Source of the DNA: Eonycteris spelaea | Lineage: Eukaryota; Chordata; Mammalia; Chiroptera; Pteropodidae | Length of the DNA stretch: 64,000 nucleotides | Direction of reading: 5' to 3' | Assembly: GCA_003508835.1 (NCBI GenBank) | Contig: PUFA01000541.1 | Location: 124,001 to 188,000, forward strand | Shown: piece by piece, positions 12,884 through 25,107 of the stretch | How the letters are laid out: each line of letters starts with the position of its first letter | How positions within the stretch are numbered: position 1 is the stretch's first letter | Translations under genes and position numbers: made by a program | The notes under the pieces: model-generated | The model's input: only the letters and a program-made list of their open reading frames with translations | Databases searched by the model: none | What the model was told of the DNA's origin: nothing

Positions 12884-13136
12884 CCGGGTTGGCAAACTAC
12901 CACCTGCATGCCAAATCTAGCCTGCCAGTTATTTTTATATGACTCACAAGCTAAGATTTTTGAAGTGGTTGAAAAAGATTTATTGGAACACAACCACACA
13001 CATTCATTCATTTATATATTGTCAATGTCTGTTTTAATGCTACATCAGCAGTTGAGTAGCTGTGACAGAGATCATGTAGCCCGCAAAGCCCAAATATGCT
13101 ATCAGACCCTTTGTAGAAAAAGTTTGCCAAACCCTG
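12884..13136 (+). mobile_element. hAT (Charlie-type) MITE, 253 bp
   Basis: The ends are inverted repeats: 'ccgggttggcaaac' at the left and 'gtttgccaaaccctg' at the right. Internal phrases 'tttattggaacacaacca' and 'ttgagtagctgtgacagaga' belong to a common mammalian non-autonomous hAT family. I recognise the family but will not name the subfamily from memory. Flanking octamers 'gctcaatg' and 'gttaactg' agree at 5 of 8 bases, consistent with a decayed 8-bp hAT target duplication. No transposase. Confidence 0.8.
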
Positions 13137-13219
13137 GTTAACTGAATGACTTTTTCCCCCCAGCATGGTTGAATTATAATAGACAGTTGCTCATTACTTA
13201 CCTTGTGCAATTCAATGAG

Positions 13220-15540
13220 TTTTTTTTTCAATTATAATTGGCATAATAATAATGTTACTTTCAGTTGTACAGCATACAGATCAGAGACCTGTATAACTCA
13301 TAAAGTGTTCACCCTACTAAATCAGTTACCCCTGTTCCCCCTTACATATTTTTACAGCATTGTTGACTTTTCCCTTATGCTACACTTTGTATATCTCCAT
13401 GATTATTTTGTATTTATCTATTTATACTTCTTAACACTTGTGTCCTTTTTCACCATTCCCCAATCCCCCTCCCATCTAGTAGCTCTCAAAATATTTTTTT
13501 GCATCTATGAGTTTGTATCCATTTTGTTGTTGTTGTTTATTTGTTCTTTATAATACACATTTGCACAAAATCGTATGGTATTTGTCTTTTTCTATCCAAC
13601 TTATTTTATTCAGCTCAATACCCTCTAGGTCCATCAAGGCAATATCTTTTTCCATTCCCTTCCTTTTACTCTGCGTGTGTCTTTTAATCTGAAGTGAGTC
13701 TCATGTAGGGAGCATATGTAGGGGTCTTGCTTTATTATTTCAGCCACTCTATCTTTTGGTTGGAGAACTTAATTCTTTTCTATTTGAGGTACTTGTTGAT
13801 AGGAATGTAGTTATTACCATTCTGCATTCATGTGTTTGATACATGTTTTTTTCTTCTTAAAAAAAAAAGTGCCTCCAACATTTCCTTCAATACTGTCTTG
13901 GTGTTGATAAATTCCTTTAACTTATTTTTATCTTGGAAGCTATTTTTCTGTCCTTCAACTCTAAGGGATAGCTTTGCTGGATAAAGTGTTCTTGGTTGTA
14001 GATCCTGGGTTTTCAACACTGAATATTTTGTTCCAAGCCCTTCTGTCCTGTAAAGTTTCTTTTGAGAAATCAGCTGCCACTCTTTTGAGTGCTCCCTTGT
14101 AAACAACCAACTGCTTTTCTCTTGTTGCATTTAAGATTCTCTGTTTGTATTTAACCTTTGGCATTTTAATATTAATGTGTCCTGGTGTAGGCCTCTTTGG
14201 TTTCATTTTTTGGGGGACTCTCTGAGCTTCCTGGAGATGTATGTATATTTCCTTCACCAGGTGAGGGAAGTTTTCCATCATTATTTTTTCAAATACATAT
14301 TGAAATTCTTGTTCTCCCTCTTCAAGTACCCCTATGACATGGATGTTGTTACCCTTAATTTTGTCCCATAGGCTCCTTAAATTATTATTATATTCTTGGT
14401 TACTTTTTCCTTGCTGTTCTGGTTGGGTATCGTTGGCTTCCCCATCAGTAGTTCCATCCTCTTCTTCCTCTACTCTGTTGATTCCCCTAATATACAATTA
14501 ATCTCATATAATAGTCTTCATTTCTGACTGGCTCCCTTTTGCAATTTCCATTCACATTTTTTATGTTTTTTTTATCTCTTGTTAAAGTTCTCACTGAATT
14601 TATCTATACTTCCCTTAATTTTATTGAACATTTTAATAACCAATGTTTTGATCTTTGCATCTGTGAGGTTGCTTGACTCCATTTTTACTTGATCTATGTT
14701 CTGTTCTTTCAAATCTTTCTGCTTCCTTGTCTTCCCATTTTGGTTGCCTTTTGTGTCCATTTCTATGTACTAAGTCTCACAGTCTTATTAGTGTGCTTTA
14801 TGTAGTAGATGTCCAGTGGCATAGTTCTGAGAGTTGTTCAGCTGCAGGCCAACTTTAGCCCCAGCCTGTGTACCTTCGAAGCTACCTGTTAAGATTCAGC
14901 AAGCAATCTACAGATGCTGTGCTTATAGTTGCCTCAAGAAGTCACAGAAACCAAAGTCAGACATAAACCTGTGTCTTCATGCTGCTCAGCAAGTGGCACA
15001 GGACTCGCTGAGGACACAACTGAATGTGTCTAGGCTAGGGCCATGAGTTGGGGGAGGCAGAGTTTTAGGGAATCCTCTGTATAGAGCGACCTCTGTTATC
15101 CAGTTTGATGGTGTATCTGCTATGGTGGCAGTATAACAGCACACTAGGAGTGGGGAGGGGTCAAGAGGGGAGCAATGGATACAGCCAGCACTTCTATCCT
15201 CACGTCTAGCCCTCACTCCTACAACTTAGTGTCCCTCTATAAGTCCCTGGTTACCCCTGAGCAGCCAAACTGACGCTGGTGCTCCATCACCGTGAAAGTC
15301 AAGTTGTGAACACGGACCCCTTAAGTGGTGTCTGCTGCTGCTGCCTGCTGCGCTACTGTAGTCTCTGTCTCAGGCAGCCTCACATCTTTACCGCTCTTAC
15401 CTCCAACTATTGCAAGGTGATTTCTTTCTCTCCCTAGTTGTAGGACTTCTATTCATCTAGACCCCCAGTTGACTCTGCTTGCTGTTTGCTCTGTGTTCTC
15501 ATCTCAACTTTGATATGGTTGCAAGAGGGGTGAGTGAAGC
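13220..15540 (-). mobile_element. LINE-1, 5' UTR to 3' end present but most of ORF2 deleted
   Basis: Read on the minus strand: a GC-richer 5' UTR (about 15540-14780), ORF1 (14760-13840), the start of ORF2 endonuclease ('gaagtgagtctcatgtaggg' on the plus strand near 13693), then directly the last codons of ORF2 and the 3' UTR (13680-13228), ending in a T-run at 13220 that represents the poly(A) tail. About 3 kb of ORF2, including the reverse transcriptase, is absent. The join is near 13640-13660. No second LINE-1 boundary or tail is seen at the join, so an internal deletion is the simplest reading. Old: ORF1 carries frame breaks. Confidence 0.85.
13840..14760 (-). pseudogene. LINE-1 ORF1 pseudogene
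   Basis: ORF1p is the RNA-binding trimeric chaperone of LINE-1. Three open pieces in different frames carry its parts in order: a coiled-coil-like N-terminal piece (14760-14572); a 178-residue piece (14497-13961) with the RRM-like domain from residue 50 ('NNIHVIGV') to about 125, then the start of the C-terminal domain ('ATREKQLVVYKGA'); and a piece at 14130-13828 with the rest of the C-terminal domain ('YPAKLSLRVEGQ'). At least two frame breaks, so no complete protein. The N-terminal start is not fixed by the sequence. Confidence 0.85.
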
Positions 15541-15889
15541 TTCTATTATCTATGCTATTTTTGTTTGGTTCTTCCACTTTCTGGATCTTTAAATGCTGCT
15601 TTATCTCTTAGATTTTGTCATCCATTAAGTAGGACAAAAAACCTTTAATATTGTTGTTTAACTTATCTCTAAACGTTGAACAGGATAAAAAATTTTTCAG
15701 GTTGATATCAAGTCATTTATCCATATTCTTTTTTATGATTTTTAAAAATGGGTACAACCTCGCCAATAGTACTGTCATATAGTTGATATGTTCCATCTAG
15801 TTTACAAAATATTATAGAAAACTATCAAACATCTTGCTAAAATAAAGCTATATTGTAGCTATGGCATCTCCCATTGATTGAACAATCAT
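15541..15889. other. unrecognised sequence
   Basis: AT-rich; nothing identified. Confidence 0.4.
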
Positions 15890-16080
15890 TTTTTTGAGAA
15901 TTTGCTAGATAATGATAGGATGCAAATATGACTACTGACCTTAAAGCACCTACACTTAAGCAAAACAAGGGACTATAATACAATTAACTGTAATGCAGAG
16001 TAAACAGTGTTTAAAAAGAGGTTCAGATGCTATAACTTTGATGAATGAAGGGAAGGAGGGATTGTTTTCAGTTTGTGAAG
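15890..16080 (-). repeat. LINE-2-like 3' fragment
   Basis: 'gatgcaaatatgactactga', 'gggactataatacaattaac' and 'aatgcagagtaaacagtgtt' resemble, in order, the antisense of the L2 3' region ('ggatacaaagatgaataaga...'). Diverged. Confidence 0.45.
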
Positions 16081-17089
16081 AGAAGAGGGATAATTACTAA
16101 TCTACAGACTCTTTAAGAAAGGAGATTTGCTTAGTTTGTCAGGATTGCCTATTAGTTAACCCATCCTAAATATTGATGATCACTTCAACTTGAGTTAGAA
16201 AGCATAAAATTTTAGATGAACTTTTCTATCAGAACTGCTTGTTGGATATTTGAGAACATAATAGGGTAAATCAATTTAGGGAGCTTTATGCCTTGGAATT
16301 TAGGACACAGATATTTTGTGCTCTGTTCAAAAATTTTAACTCATTCCTTAAACTGGGGAGAGTTAACTACTTTAGGCTTTTCTTTTCCAGTAACCTTAGG
16401 AAACATTTTCTACTTTTTATGGGTAGATTACATTATAAGGGGTCACTTTAAGTAAACTCCACATTTTACAATTTGGCTTCTTTTCAGAATTATACGCTTC
16501 TCATTATCTTTGTTTTCTGAATATTTTAAACACTTTAAAACAGGCAGAACAGAATAATTTTAAAATACGGCCACCGATGCTTTCTTGAAGCATGCATAAA
16601 ATCCTTACAAATTAAGTATGTGCCTGCATTGTGCTAAAAACATCTGCTCGATTTAGTCCTACTTGCATTTCATTATATAGATGTAGTGACAGTATGTCCT
16701 GGATTTTGCAGGATGTTTCTAATCAAATGTTTGCTCTATTGTTCCCATAATTACATTCATATCTGTAGAGCATGTGTCCTAGTTCAAAGTTGAGAAAGTA
16801 TATAAGCTGACTTTATAAATATTTTGAGGATTGATCAAATTACTTAAACAAGTCAGATATTTTGGTATCCTATAAAATAAGCCTACATGTCTTTATAATT
16901 TGATATATTGCTTTCTATTCATGTCTCTTTCCTTAACCTCTCACATGGTTTGAGAACACAAGAACAAGCCAAAAGCTAAAAGTATTAATCTTGGTAATGT
17001 TCAAGTTTATTTGGTTCATTATAAGCAACAAGATGTAGACAATGATATTAAAAATATTGAAATGAGACAATCGCAAAGATATAGTCATT
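16081..17089. other. unrecognised AT-rich sequence
   Basis: No gene or repeat recognised. Confidence 0.4.
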
Positions 17090-17165
17090 CTTTAAACATT
17101 TATTAAGGCTCCACAAAGACAGTTCACTATGCTGTGGAACATTGAAAGTAATTATTAAACATCTT
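17090..17165 (-). repeat. short LINE-2-like 3' end
   Basis: 'tttaaacatttattaaggct' followed by 'ttcactatgctgtggaacat' resembles antisense L2 ('aacatttattgagcacctac', 'gcactgtgctgggc'). Confidence 0.4.
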
Positions 17166-17179
17166 CTCTACACTAAAGG

Positions 17180-17350
17180 TGTAGTCACTTATCATCTCTG
17201 AGCCTCAATTTTCTTTTTGATAAAATGAGTATGACAATAACAACACTTATGCCCTAGAGGTGTTATAAAGATTAAATAAGATAATTGTAAATTGCTTACC
17301 AATGATACTGCTACATAGTAAGTGCTCCATAAATATCAGGTACTAATATC
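17180..17350 (+). repeat. MIR SINE
   Basis: 'cttatcatctctgagcctca', 'tttgataaaatgagtatgac', 'gaggtgttataaagattaaa' and 'acatagtaagtgctccataa' are MIR landmarks in sense order through the 3' end. Confidence 0.9.
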
Positions 17351-17949
17351 ATTATAACAGGAAAAACGACTTTTTTCCAATTCAAAACTAAGATACATTG
17401 AAGTAAAAAGAAAATTTAGAGTTGAGCTGATAGAGAATAAGCAATGTTAGTGAGAGGAAAATACCGAGAAGAGGTAAATCTTGAATAATAAATTAAGGAA
17501 AAGAAAATACACATTAGGTGGATGGGTAGGAGGTTAGAGGAAGATAAATACAAAAAAACAAAATTAACTTGTGTGAAAACTGAAGTCTGTTTTGTCATAA
17601 TGAAGTATTTCAGGTGGTAACTTATATTAGCAATCAATGTTATAATTTAAGCTTCATGTTGTTGTTTTTCCAGGTAGTCTTTTTTTTAGTCATAGTAATT
17701 TGATTCAAAGGTCAAAACATCAGCAGAATGCACTATTGCTAAGGTCACTTTTATATGGGAACCTCATATTCTTCCTTTTCAATGTTTTATTCAATTTCTG
17801 TCCTGTATCAAAATTCTACTTAAGAATTATCTTTATGATTTTTGGATTATAGTTACAGTCTTTAGATGGCTTGTTAGTGATTCATCTAAAGAATAACTAA
17901 TTATGCTAAGAAATACTTTTTAGCATTTTTTAAACAACAATTCTTGGGG

Positions 17950-18165
17950 TGAGTGCTTTATTTCAATTATCTAATTTAACCTTTACATTCTAATAATATT
18001 ATCATCCTCATTTTACAGATGAGAAAACAGAGGCAAAGAGGACAAGTAACTAACTTATCCAAGGACGTACAGTTCTTTATGGTAGAACTGAATTTCGAAC
18101 TAGTGCATTTTGGCATTAGAGTCCATAATACTACATTGCACTACTTCTTGGTAGAAAGTTTAGTA
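17950..18165 (-). repeat. MIR SINE
   Basis: 'attttacagatgagaaaaca', 'gaggacaagtaactaactta' and 'aactgaatttcgaactagtg' are the antisense MIR series. An overlapping 65-codon frame here is a by-product. Confidence 0.9.
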
Positions 18166-20774
18166 GCTAAAAACTTACCTGACATACACAATAAATTTTT
18201 GATAAGCATTTATTAAATGAATGAGAGAGAATAGATGCATGTGGATATGAGCTAAATTTGTAGGACAATCTGACCATATTAGGATAGTAGCAAAGAAGGA
18301 AGCTTGGTAATTATCCATTATGCTTAATAAATGTAAATAACCAGGCAAGACAAATAGTTCACTTTTGACTCAGTAATAATTTCTTTTCCTGAACTATTCT
18401 TATAATTGCTTAAAAAGTACACAGAATTTCCTAAAACAAAGTGAAAGGAAGAAGGAATAATTTCAGATTCATTTGATACCTAACTCAAGACCAATACTTC
18501 ATATTTCAAATTACTCCAAAGACAAGTGCAATCTAAATTTATTACTAAAGATGCCAGTATAACCACTGTCAAGGTGCACAGCATGGAAAGAAATCTTGGA
18601 ACTAAACATTTAACTCTCTGAACAAATTCATAGTATTGCTGTTTGGAAGCAATTCTCTGTACTGCATAATTCATACTTTATTTAATATTATATATGTACA
18701 TTTCCATTTGTCTATCTATCCATTTTTCATTTTCTAGTCTGAAAATGGACAGTATTCCAATTAGGTGACTAATTTTCAAGTCTCTTTTCAAAAAAATTTA
18801 TAGCAAATAGAATTAGCCTATGTTTCTATTTCACATTGCTTGTGCATAGATGCAAAAATCATTCAATTAGAGATGAAAAAGGAGTTACCGTATAGGAAAT
18901 GAATCTGAAAGTGTCCTGTTAGTTTCTGAGAAGATGACAAGACTAACAGTAATGTAATTAGAGTATCCATCGTAAAACAGACAAGTTTAGTCATGGGCTT
19001 TACCAAGTTACTGCCACCTTGATATTTTTTGTCCAACATGGAATTGTTTCATAGACTCTCTCAATATCAATTTCAATCTTAATCTATGTATCATCTATTT
19101 ATCATAATCACCTATTTATATATAGTAATACATTCTCATCTTTAAAACAAAGGAAGAGAGGAATCTGAAATTTGATTACTGTATTCCTGTTGTTTTATTT
19201 TTAAAAAGGCATCTAGGCCTTTTTAAATTAAATCTATAGAATACATATAGTTGCATTTTACTTCCCTCTTTCTCTGTTTTTTTTCCCCCAAAAGGTAGCT
19301 TAGACAATATGCTATTGAGTCAATATTTATCTGAAAGAAATAATCAATTTTCACTTTTACTGAAGAGAAACATGGAAGAATCTCAGTGTGCTGATTATGG
19401 TCTCAAAATTAAACTAGCAAGAAAATATTTCTTTTTACTGAATTTATTTTTGCATCAATAAATATTCTTCGAAAATTTGATAATTAGCCCATTTATGTAC
19501 AGTTTGAAATAATGACCGTCTGAGAGATTTCCATGCTGTAATATTAGTCTTTCTCTTCCTTTCTTTATTTGAAACTCTATGCATACAAAATATAAGTTCA
19601 GTGGTTTCAGATCTGAAACTTTATTTTTCTTAGTACAGCTGCATTAGCATTCATCTGTGAGTATGTAAGATAATAGTATTAAAAGCAACCTCCCATTCTG
19701 TTGTCATGGATGCAGCACAACCCGATAATGGTGTCACTATACCAATAGTCTTTGTACAATCTCATTTTTATATACTAATTACATGTGAAATTTCATTACA
19801 TGTGAAATTAAATCACTATTCTTAACAATTCTTACTATTTGATATTTGAAACATTAAATATTTTCGAAGCATTAAATATTATAATTCATTGACTATCTTT
19901 GAACATCAGAATATTTTTTAAATGTCCTTTATAAACAAAATATTTCTGTCACTATTAGTTATAAAAATCAGAAAGAAAAATCATGGAAAATATTGCTTTT
20001 TATTATCAAGAGGTAATTTTTTTCTTGACTGGATCAGTAAGTCAGTGTATACTCTCTTGTTGGTATATTATGGGGAGTAGTATAAGTCTATAAATAATTG
20101 ATATAAATAAACATATTTTCTGAATTTGTAGAGGATTATATGTTTTCACATGCCTTTTTATAATATCTCTGTCATCAATTCTGAAAAATTTATTTAGTCA
20201 GAATAAGTACATATTTTCTTGATGTAACTAATCTTTGTAGTAAAAAATATGGTCACAAGAATGGTTGCCCAAAACTTGATGGCCATATCTGAGCCTTTAA
20301 AAACCATATACAAACTATATAGGTGGCCCGAATTTTAGGATTTATCAAGAGCTCAGATTCTGTTATGCAATAATGTAAAGTATCTCTAAGGACAGAGCAA
20401 ACTAATATAAAATAGTCAAGTCCGTAGTTGGTTGCCTAGAAAGTGTAATGCCCAGTAGGTCTTCCTATTGGAGAATATACATTTATTTATTTATTTTTGA
20501 TTTGAGTAAATGCTATTTTGTAATTTTTGCTAGATAAAAGATGTCTATGTCCTTTTTTATCCCCGAAAGAGACAACTAGTATTTCAACTTTAACAAATAG
20601 ATTTCCATGTACTAAAAATATGTGCCTTTCTGTTAATTTTATTCTGATAGTCTGAATTTTTATCGTATGAGAATAAAATTTGACAAGATACTCTAAAAAC
20701 CCTCATAAGATTTTTTCAATGATTTTTATTTGATAGTTGTTTTTCTGCATAACTTGAAAATGTAAAAGGAAATT
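18166..20774. other. unrecognised AT-rich sequence
   Basis: No exon or named repeat. One small direct repeat of 'ttacatgtgaaatt' near 19780-19810. Confidence 0.4.
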
Positions 20775-20792
20775 AAAAATTTAGAATTTTTA

Positions 20793-21068
20793 GTTTTTAT
20801 TTTTTTAGTAAGTTTATTGGGTTAACATTGGTTAATACAATCATATAATTTTCAGGTGTACATTATCATGTAGCATCTGTATATTCTATTGTGTGTTTAC
20901 CATTCAAAGTCCAGTTTCCTTCAGCTACCATATATTTGATTCCCTTTACCCACTTCACTGTCCCCCTGCCCCACTATATTTTACCACCTTTACTCTATCT
21001 ACTTCCCCCTCTTCCCCCATCCCACTAATAACCATTACTCTATAGTTCTCTGGTAGCCATTAGTCTAT
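20793..21068 (-). mobile_element. LINE-1 3' end, severely 5'-truncated
   Basis: Antisense LINE-1 3' UTR: T-rich start, 'gttaacattggttaatacaa', 'ttttcaggtgtacattatca', 'cattcaaagtccagtttcct'. About 276 bp. Flanked by similar A/T-rich blocks at 20775-20792 and 21069-21087 around 'ttagaa', a plausible decayed target duplication. The same 3' UTR type recurs at 25798-26045 and 36950-37200. Confidence 0.8.
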
Positions 21069-21604
21069 AAAAAATTAGAAGTTTTAAAGTATCTTTTGTT
21101 GTTTCTTTTAATATAGTAATAATAAAATAATTTGATCTTATGTAACTAAATTTACCATCTGTTTTTTCAATTATTTGAATAATAAAGATTGACTTTTTGT
21201 TATAATTATGCTAAACATCTATTACTTTATATATAGGGACACCTTTGATTGTATATTATTTTGAATAAGGTGACTAGAAAGGTAGGAGTTTATGGGGTAG
21301 AGAAAATTTGTGCCCTTTCATAGATAAACAACCACAAAGATACATGCATCAGTCAGCAAAAGCAGGCATCAACATTATGGAGCAAAAATTAATAAAAAGC
21401 AAACACCGTGTCCACTGTATTAGCCTGCTGCTAGACACTGAAGCATGGAAAACAGGATACACCACTGTGGATGGATAGTTTTCCTTATTAAAAAAACACA
21501 GTGGGAAGCACAGTAGGGGAACATATTAAAACAAGGCTTTGTAGTAATTTCCTTGAAAGAAATTTCCCAAGATAGCAACATGAAAAGCGTTTAATCTTAT
21601 GACT

Positions 21605-21748
21605 AGCTATAGAGTGTGCTTTGCATTAGATAGTATTTAAAAATTTCATAGCTATAGAGTGTGCTTTGCATTAGATAGTATTTAAAATTTCATTAGTTTG
21701 CAGCAGATCTGAAATTTAAAAAATTATCATTAGGTTTGCAGCAGATCT
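21605..21748. repeat. two overlapping tandem duplications (about 45 bp and about 37 bp periods)
   Basis: Unit 1 (21605-21649) and unit 2 (21650-21693) begin 'agctatagagtgtgctttgc' and are nearly identical, differing by about one A. Immediately after, 'tcattagtttgcagcagatc' (21690) recurs with one extra G at 21727, a 37-bp period. Confidence 0.9.
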
Positions 21749-24700
21749 TGGTAGAATTTCCCAAACTCTTCTCTCTTCCTTTAGTTTTTCTTTAAAAAAA
21801 ATATTTGTTATCCAGAATCATTAAAATTCATACATACTTGAAAGTATAAATACCTTTGAAAATCTTTCCAATAGTATAGTAGCTATTTTCATTTTGGATG
21901 AAAAATTTTACTTAGAAACTGACATAATGGTGTTGCTGAATAAATGATGGAGTTTTATGGCTGCATTTTCTGTTTCATTCATTTAATGTCTCACATGTTT
22001 CATCAGATGAATACTGAAGGCAGTTTGGCATCTTTTTACTTCTCATAAGCTCCATGGAAGAAAACTTAAGAATTGTAAACTTATCTCACTTTATAATATT
22101 AATTCTTAATGGTCAAAAAGTACTTCAAATGCCAATTTTGAATGTGTGTTCACAACTTGAAATAACAGTGGTTCTATTTTATTGTGATTTTTTTTTTTTT
22201 GCCTATGAAAACTCTATTTATATTTCTGGAAAATAATCATTTTTTAACTTGAATGTATCTGTTATTTACTTTATCCTTTAGATATAGGTAAACAACCAAA
22301 ACTTTTAAATATTACCATCTAAAACTATGATAAGAAGGTTTTATAATTTGTGACCCATTGACAGAATATGGATGAGCACCCTGTAGGTAGTTAATATTCC
22401 TTAAGTGAATCTCTAGTAATGTGACCAAGGTTTTCTTATACAATAAATCTGTTTACCTGCATTGTACTTTTAGTTAAATATTAAGGTTTTGATTACAGTG
22501 GACAAGAGTCAAAACTGATATAATTTGGAGTATGAGTTAACCACAGTTAACCACAGCTTCGAGACTTTGAATCCAAAAAGAAAACAAATTTTATATTAAA
22601 ATATTTATTCTATTCCTATTTATTATTGTAGATGTACATATATCAACACAAACACTGAAGATACACCCTGAATTCTGCATGATTCTTTCAAAAAAATAAA
22701 AGTAGAACTTAATAAATATAACTTGACTAGGTAGCAAATAAATGTGTTAAAGCAGTAGATAGCAGCACATTTTCTTTTAATTCTGACTGACTTGTAGACA
22801 TTTTATTTTTATGTATCCATTAGTAGCAACACTTTAAAATTGCATTTCCCTTTTGAGTTTCCATATTTAAAAACAGAAACGCAAAAGTTTTATTGCTTAA
22901 GGCAATGTTTTGTTTTGTTTTTATCCTGTTTAATAATGTAATTATACTGGGAAGTTATTTGCATTTTCTTCATAAATAGATGCCACAAGAATATTTTTAT
23001 AAGTATAAACTTGAGTGGAATAACAATAAATTTTATTTTTGCTGAGATATTATCTTTCTTTTAACAAAAAGACAGTTTTAATAGGTTGGTACTAATTCTA
23101 TAATTGGTACATACCAAAAATTTTAATTGATTTTTTTCCATTTAGAGTAACATTTGTAAAATTCAGTCATAAAATTTTTATTTTCCTTTCATTATATTTG
23201 ACCATTTTTACAGCAACTTGAATCCACAAGTTAATTTTTCTACTTCAAGAAAAATTGTCTAAAATGATAGGATTATATGTCTGAACTCTGTATTCTACCT
23301 ATTTGATATTTTTTAGTGGTCTGGAATTGTATTAGAAAAAACTTCCCTTTTTTTACTGTGGGTTTGTTCCTTAGTGAGAGGAGTAAAACTATTTCTGCTT
23401 TAAAGTGCAAGGAATTAAATTTTGTATTTCCAATAAAAAAGAATGTTTAAGGGCACTTAAATTGTCCATTTTACTGAGACTTTTATAATATGCCACATTT
23501 GAAAATGTATATATTTAAATAATCAAAAGTTATTGTTGCATAGTTTTGAATAATTCTGCATTCCAAAAGAAAAAAAGAGAAAAGAGCTAATGAGGTGATT
23601 TCTTATTATGAAACTCATATAACTTACCATTTTTAGCAGTTTTATTTACTGTAAACTTGAAATTTATATACATTTCAGTATTTAAAGATTCAGACTAAAA
23701 GATATCCATTGTTTCTTCATAAATAGAAGCGTATTTTTTTAGTTTGAGTTTTAAGTTAAAAATCTGATGTTCATAAAATAATGTAAAATAGCTTTCACAT
23801 TGCTGTTGCACAGCTGCTACTATATAACAAATGCGTTTTGTGGCTCTTACAATATCATGCAAAAATAAATATTAGAAATAGGAAATATTTTCATGGGTAC
23901 AGAGTGCATATACATTTCTAAGTTTTCCAAAACACCAGCATGGCTATAAAGGAGAAATACATTTCAACTTACATTATATGTATAGGATACAAATGATTAA
24001 ATCTAATTTTTATTTGTTTTACATATTTTGGAGGATTAAAGAATTCTTGCAAGGAAACAGTTAAATATAACTGAAAATATAATATAATATAATATAACTG
24101 AAAATATAACTAATATAAGAAAAAAGAAGGAAGGAAAGAGAAGAAAAGAAAATTTAGTTAAAAACAGTTTTAACTAAAGCTTTGCTTTTGTAATCTATCC
24201 AGTGTTTCAAATTCTGTCATTGATCTATGATTATGTGATTTAAACCACCTCTTGGCTGTAACACTGGTTTCTGTCCAAGATTCTGAGTTGAATACTAATT
24301 ATGAGATCAAATTTATCCTGTTGGGCTAAGCAACTGAATGAGTTCTCCATGAAGGACTTCCTTCTCCGTCCCTGCCACAGTTGAACCTTAGGAAAATATT
24401 AGTCAAAGAAGTGAGTAAGGGAAAAAAAATGAATCAAAGAAAATGTCTTATTTTGAATGTTTTACCATATTAAATAATTGTTTTTGAATCACACATATAG
24501 TCGTGAATGAAGATGTGGTTGTGGAGATAGAAGTCATAAATTATGTATTTATTGATTGTATATTTCCATGTCTGGGAACATAGAATAAACATTCATTAAT
24601 AGTCATGGATTTATTTGAAACCGAAGTTAGTTAACAGCTAAGATACACTACAAAGAGTGGTAACACTTTTATTCTTTAACTGTACTTCAAAATTTCCAAA

Positions 24701-24800
24701 TAGCAACCAGTATTGGGCCATAGATAACCAATTATTCCATCCGAAGGAAGAGTGAATTCATTGAGGGAGTGAGTAACTTAAGACATGTAGGTAACTGACT

Positions 24801-24802
<2 letters not shown>
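21749..24802. other. unrecognised AT-rich sequence
   Basis: No gene or named repeat recognised. A short 'taata' simple repeat flanked by two copies of 'aactgaaaatataa' lies near 24070-24112. Confidence 0.4.

Positions 24803-24835
<33 letters not shown>
24803..24835. repeat. 33-base T homopolymer
   Basis: Uninterrupted T run ending one base-set before the MER5A-like target site. It may be the poly(A) tail of a lost or tail-only minus-strand retroposon, but I see no matching target duplication around it. Confidence 0.95.
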
Positions 24836-24836
<1 letters not shown>

Positions 24837-24843
24837 TCCAGAG

Positions 24844-25061
24844 CAGTGGTATTCAACTGGGAGTGACATTGTCCTTCAGGGACATTTGACAATGTCTAGA
24901 GACATTTTTGGTTAAAACAACGGTGAGGGCAAGATGTTTTTTGACATCTAGTGGGTCGAGGCCCCTGATGATGCTAAACATTTACGATGTACAGGACAAC
25001 GTTCCACAGTAAAGAATTATCTAGTCCAGTTTGTCAATAGTGATAGTGTTGAGAAATCTTG
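24844..25061 (+). mobile_element. MER5A-like hAT MITE with target-site duplication
   Basis: Starts 'cagtggtattcaactggg' and ends 'gttgagaaatcttg', matching MER5A-type termini. Internal 'gggacatttgacaatgtcta', 'acatttttggttaaaacaac', 'tgacatctagtgggtcgagg' and 'aagaattatctagtccagtt' match that family in order. The flanking octamers 'gtccagag' (24836-24843) and 'gtctagaa' (25062-25069) agree at 6 of 8, the expected hAT target duplication. Non-autonomous, no transposase. Confidence 0.93.
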
Positions 25062-25107
25062 GTCTAGAAGTGCAATACACTTGTCAGCTACTAGTTGATA
25101 TAGGATA

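Noticed and set aside
13203..13553. 116-codon plus-strand hydrophobic frame
   Set aside because: Antisense of a LINE-1 3' UTR; the pyrimidine-rich strand mimics membrane segments. The same applies to frames near 27218-27562 and 36464-36748.
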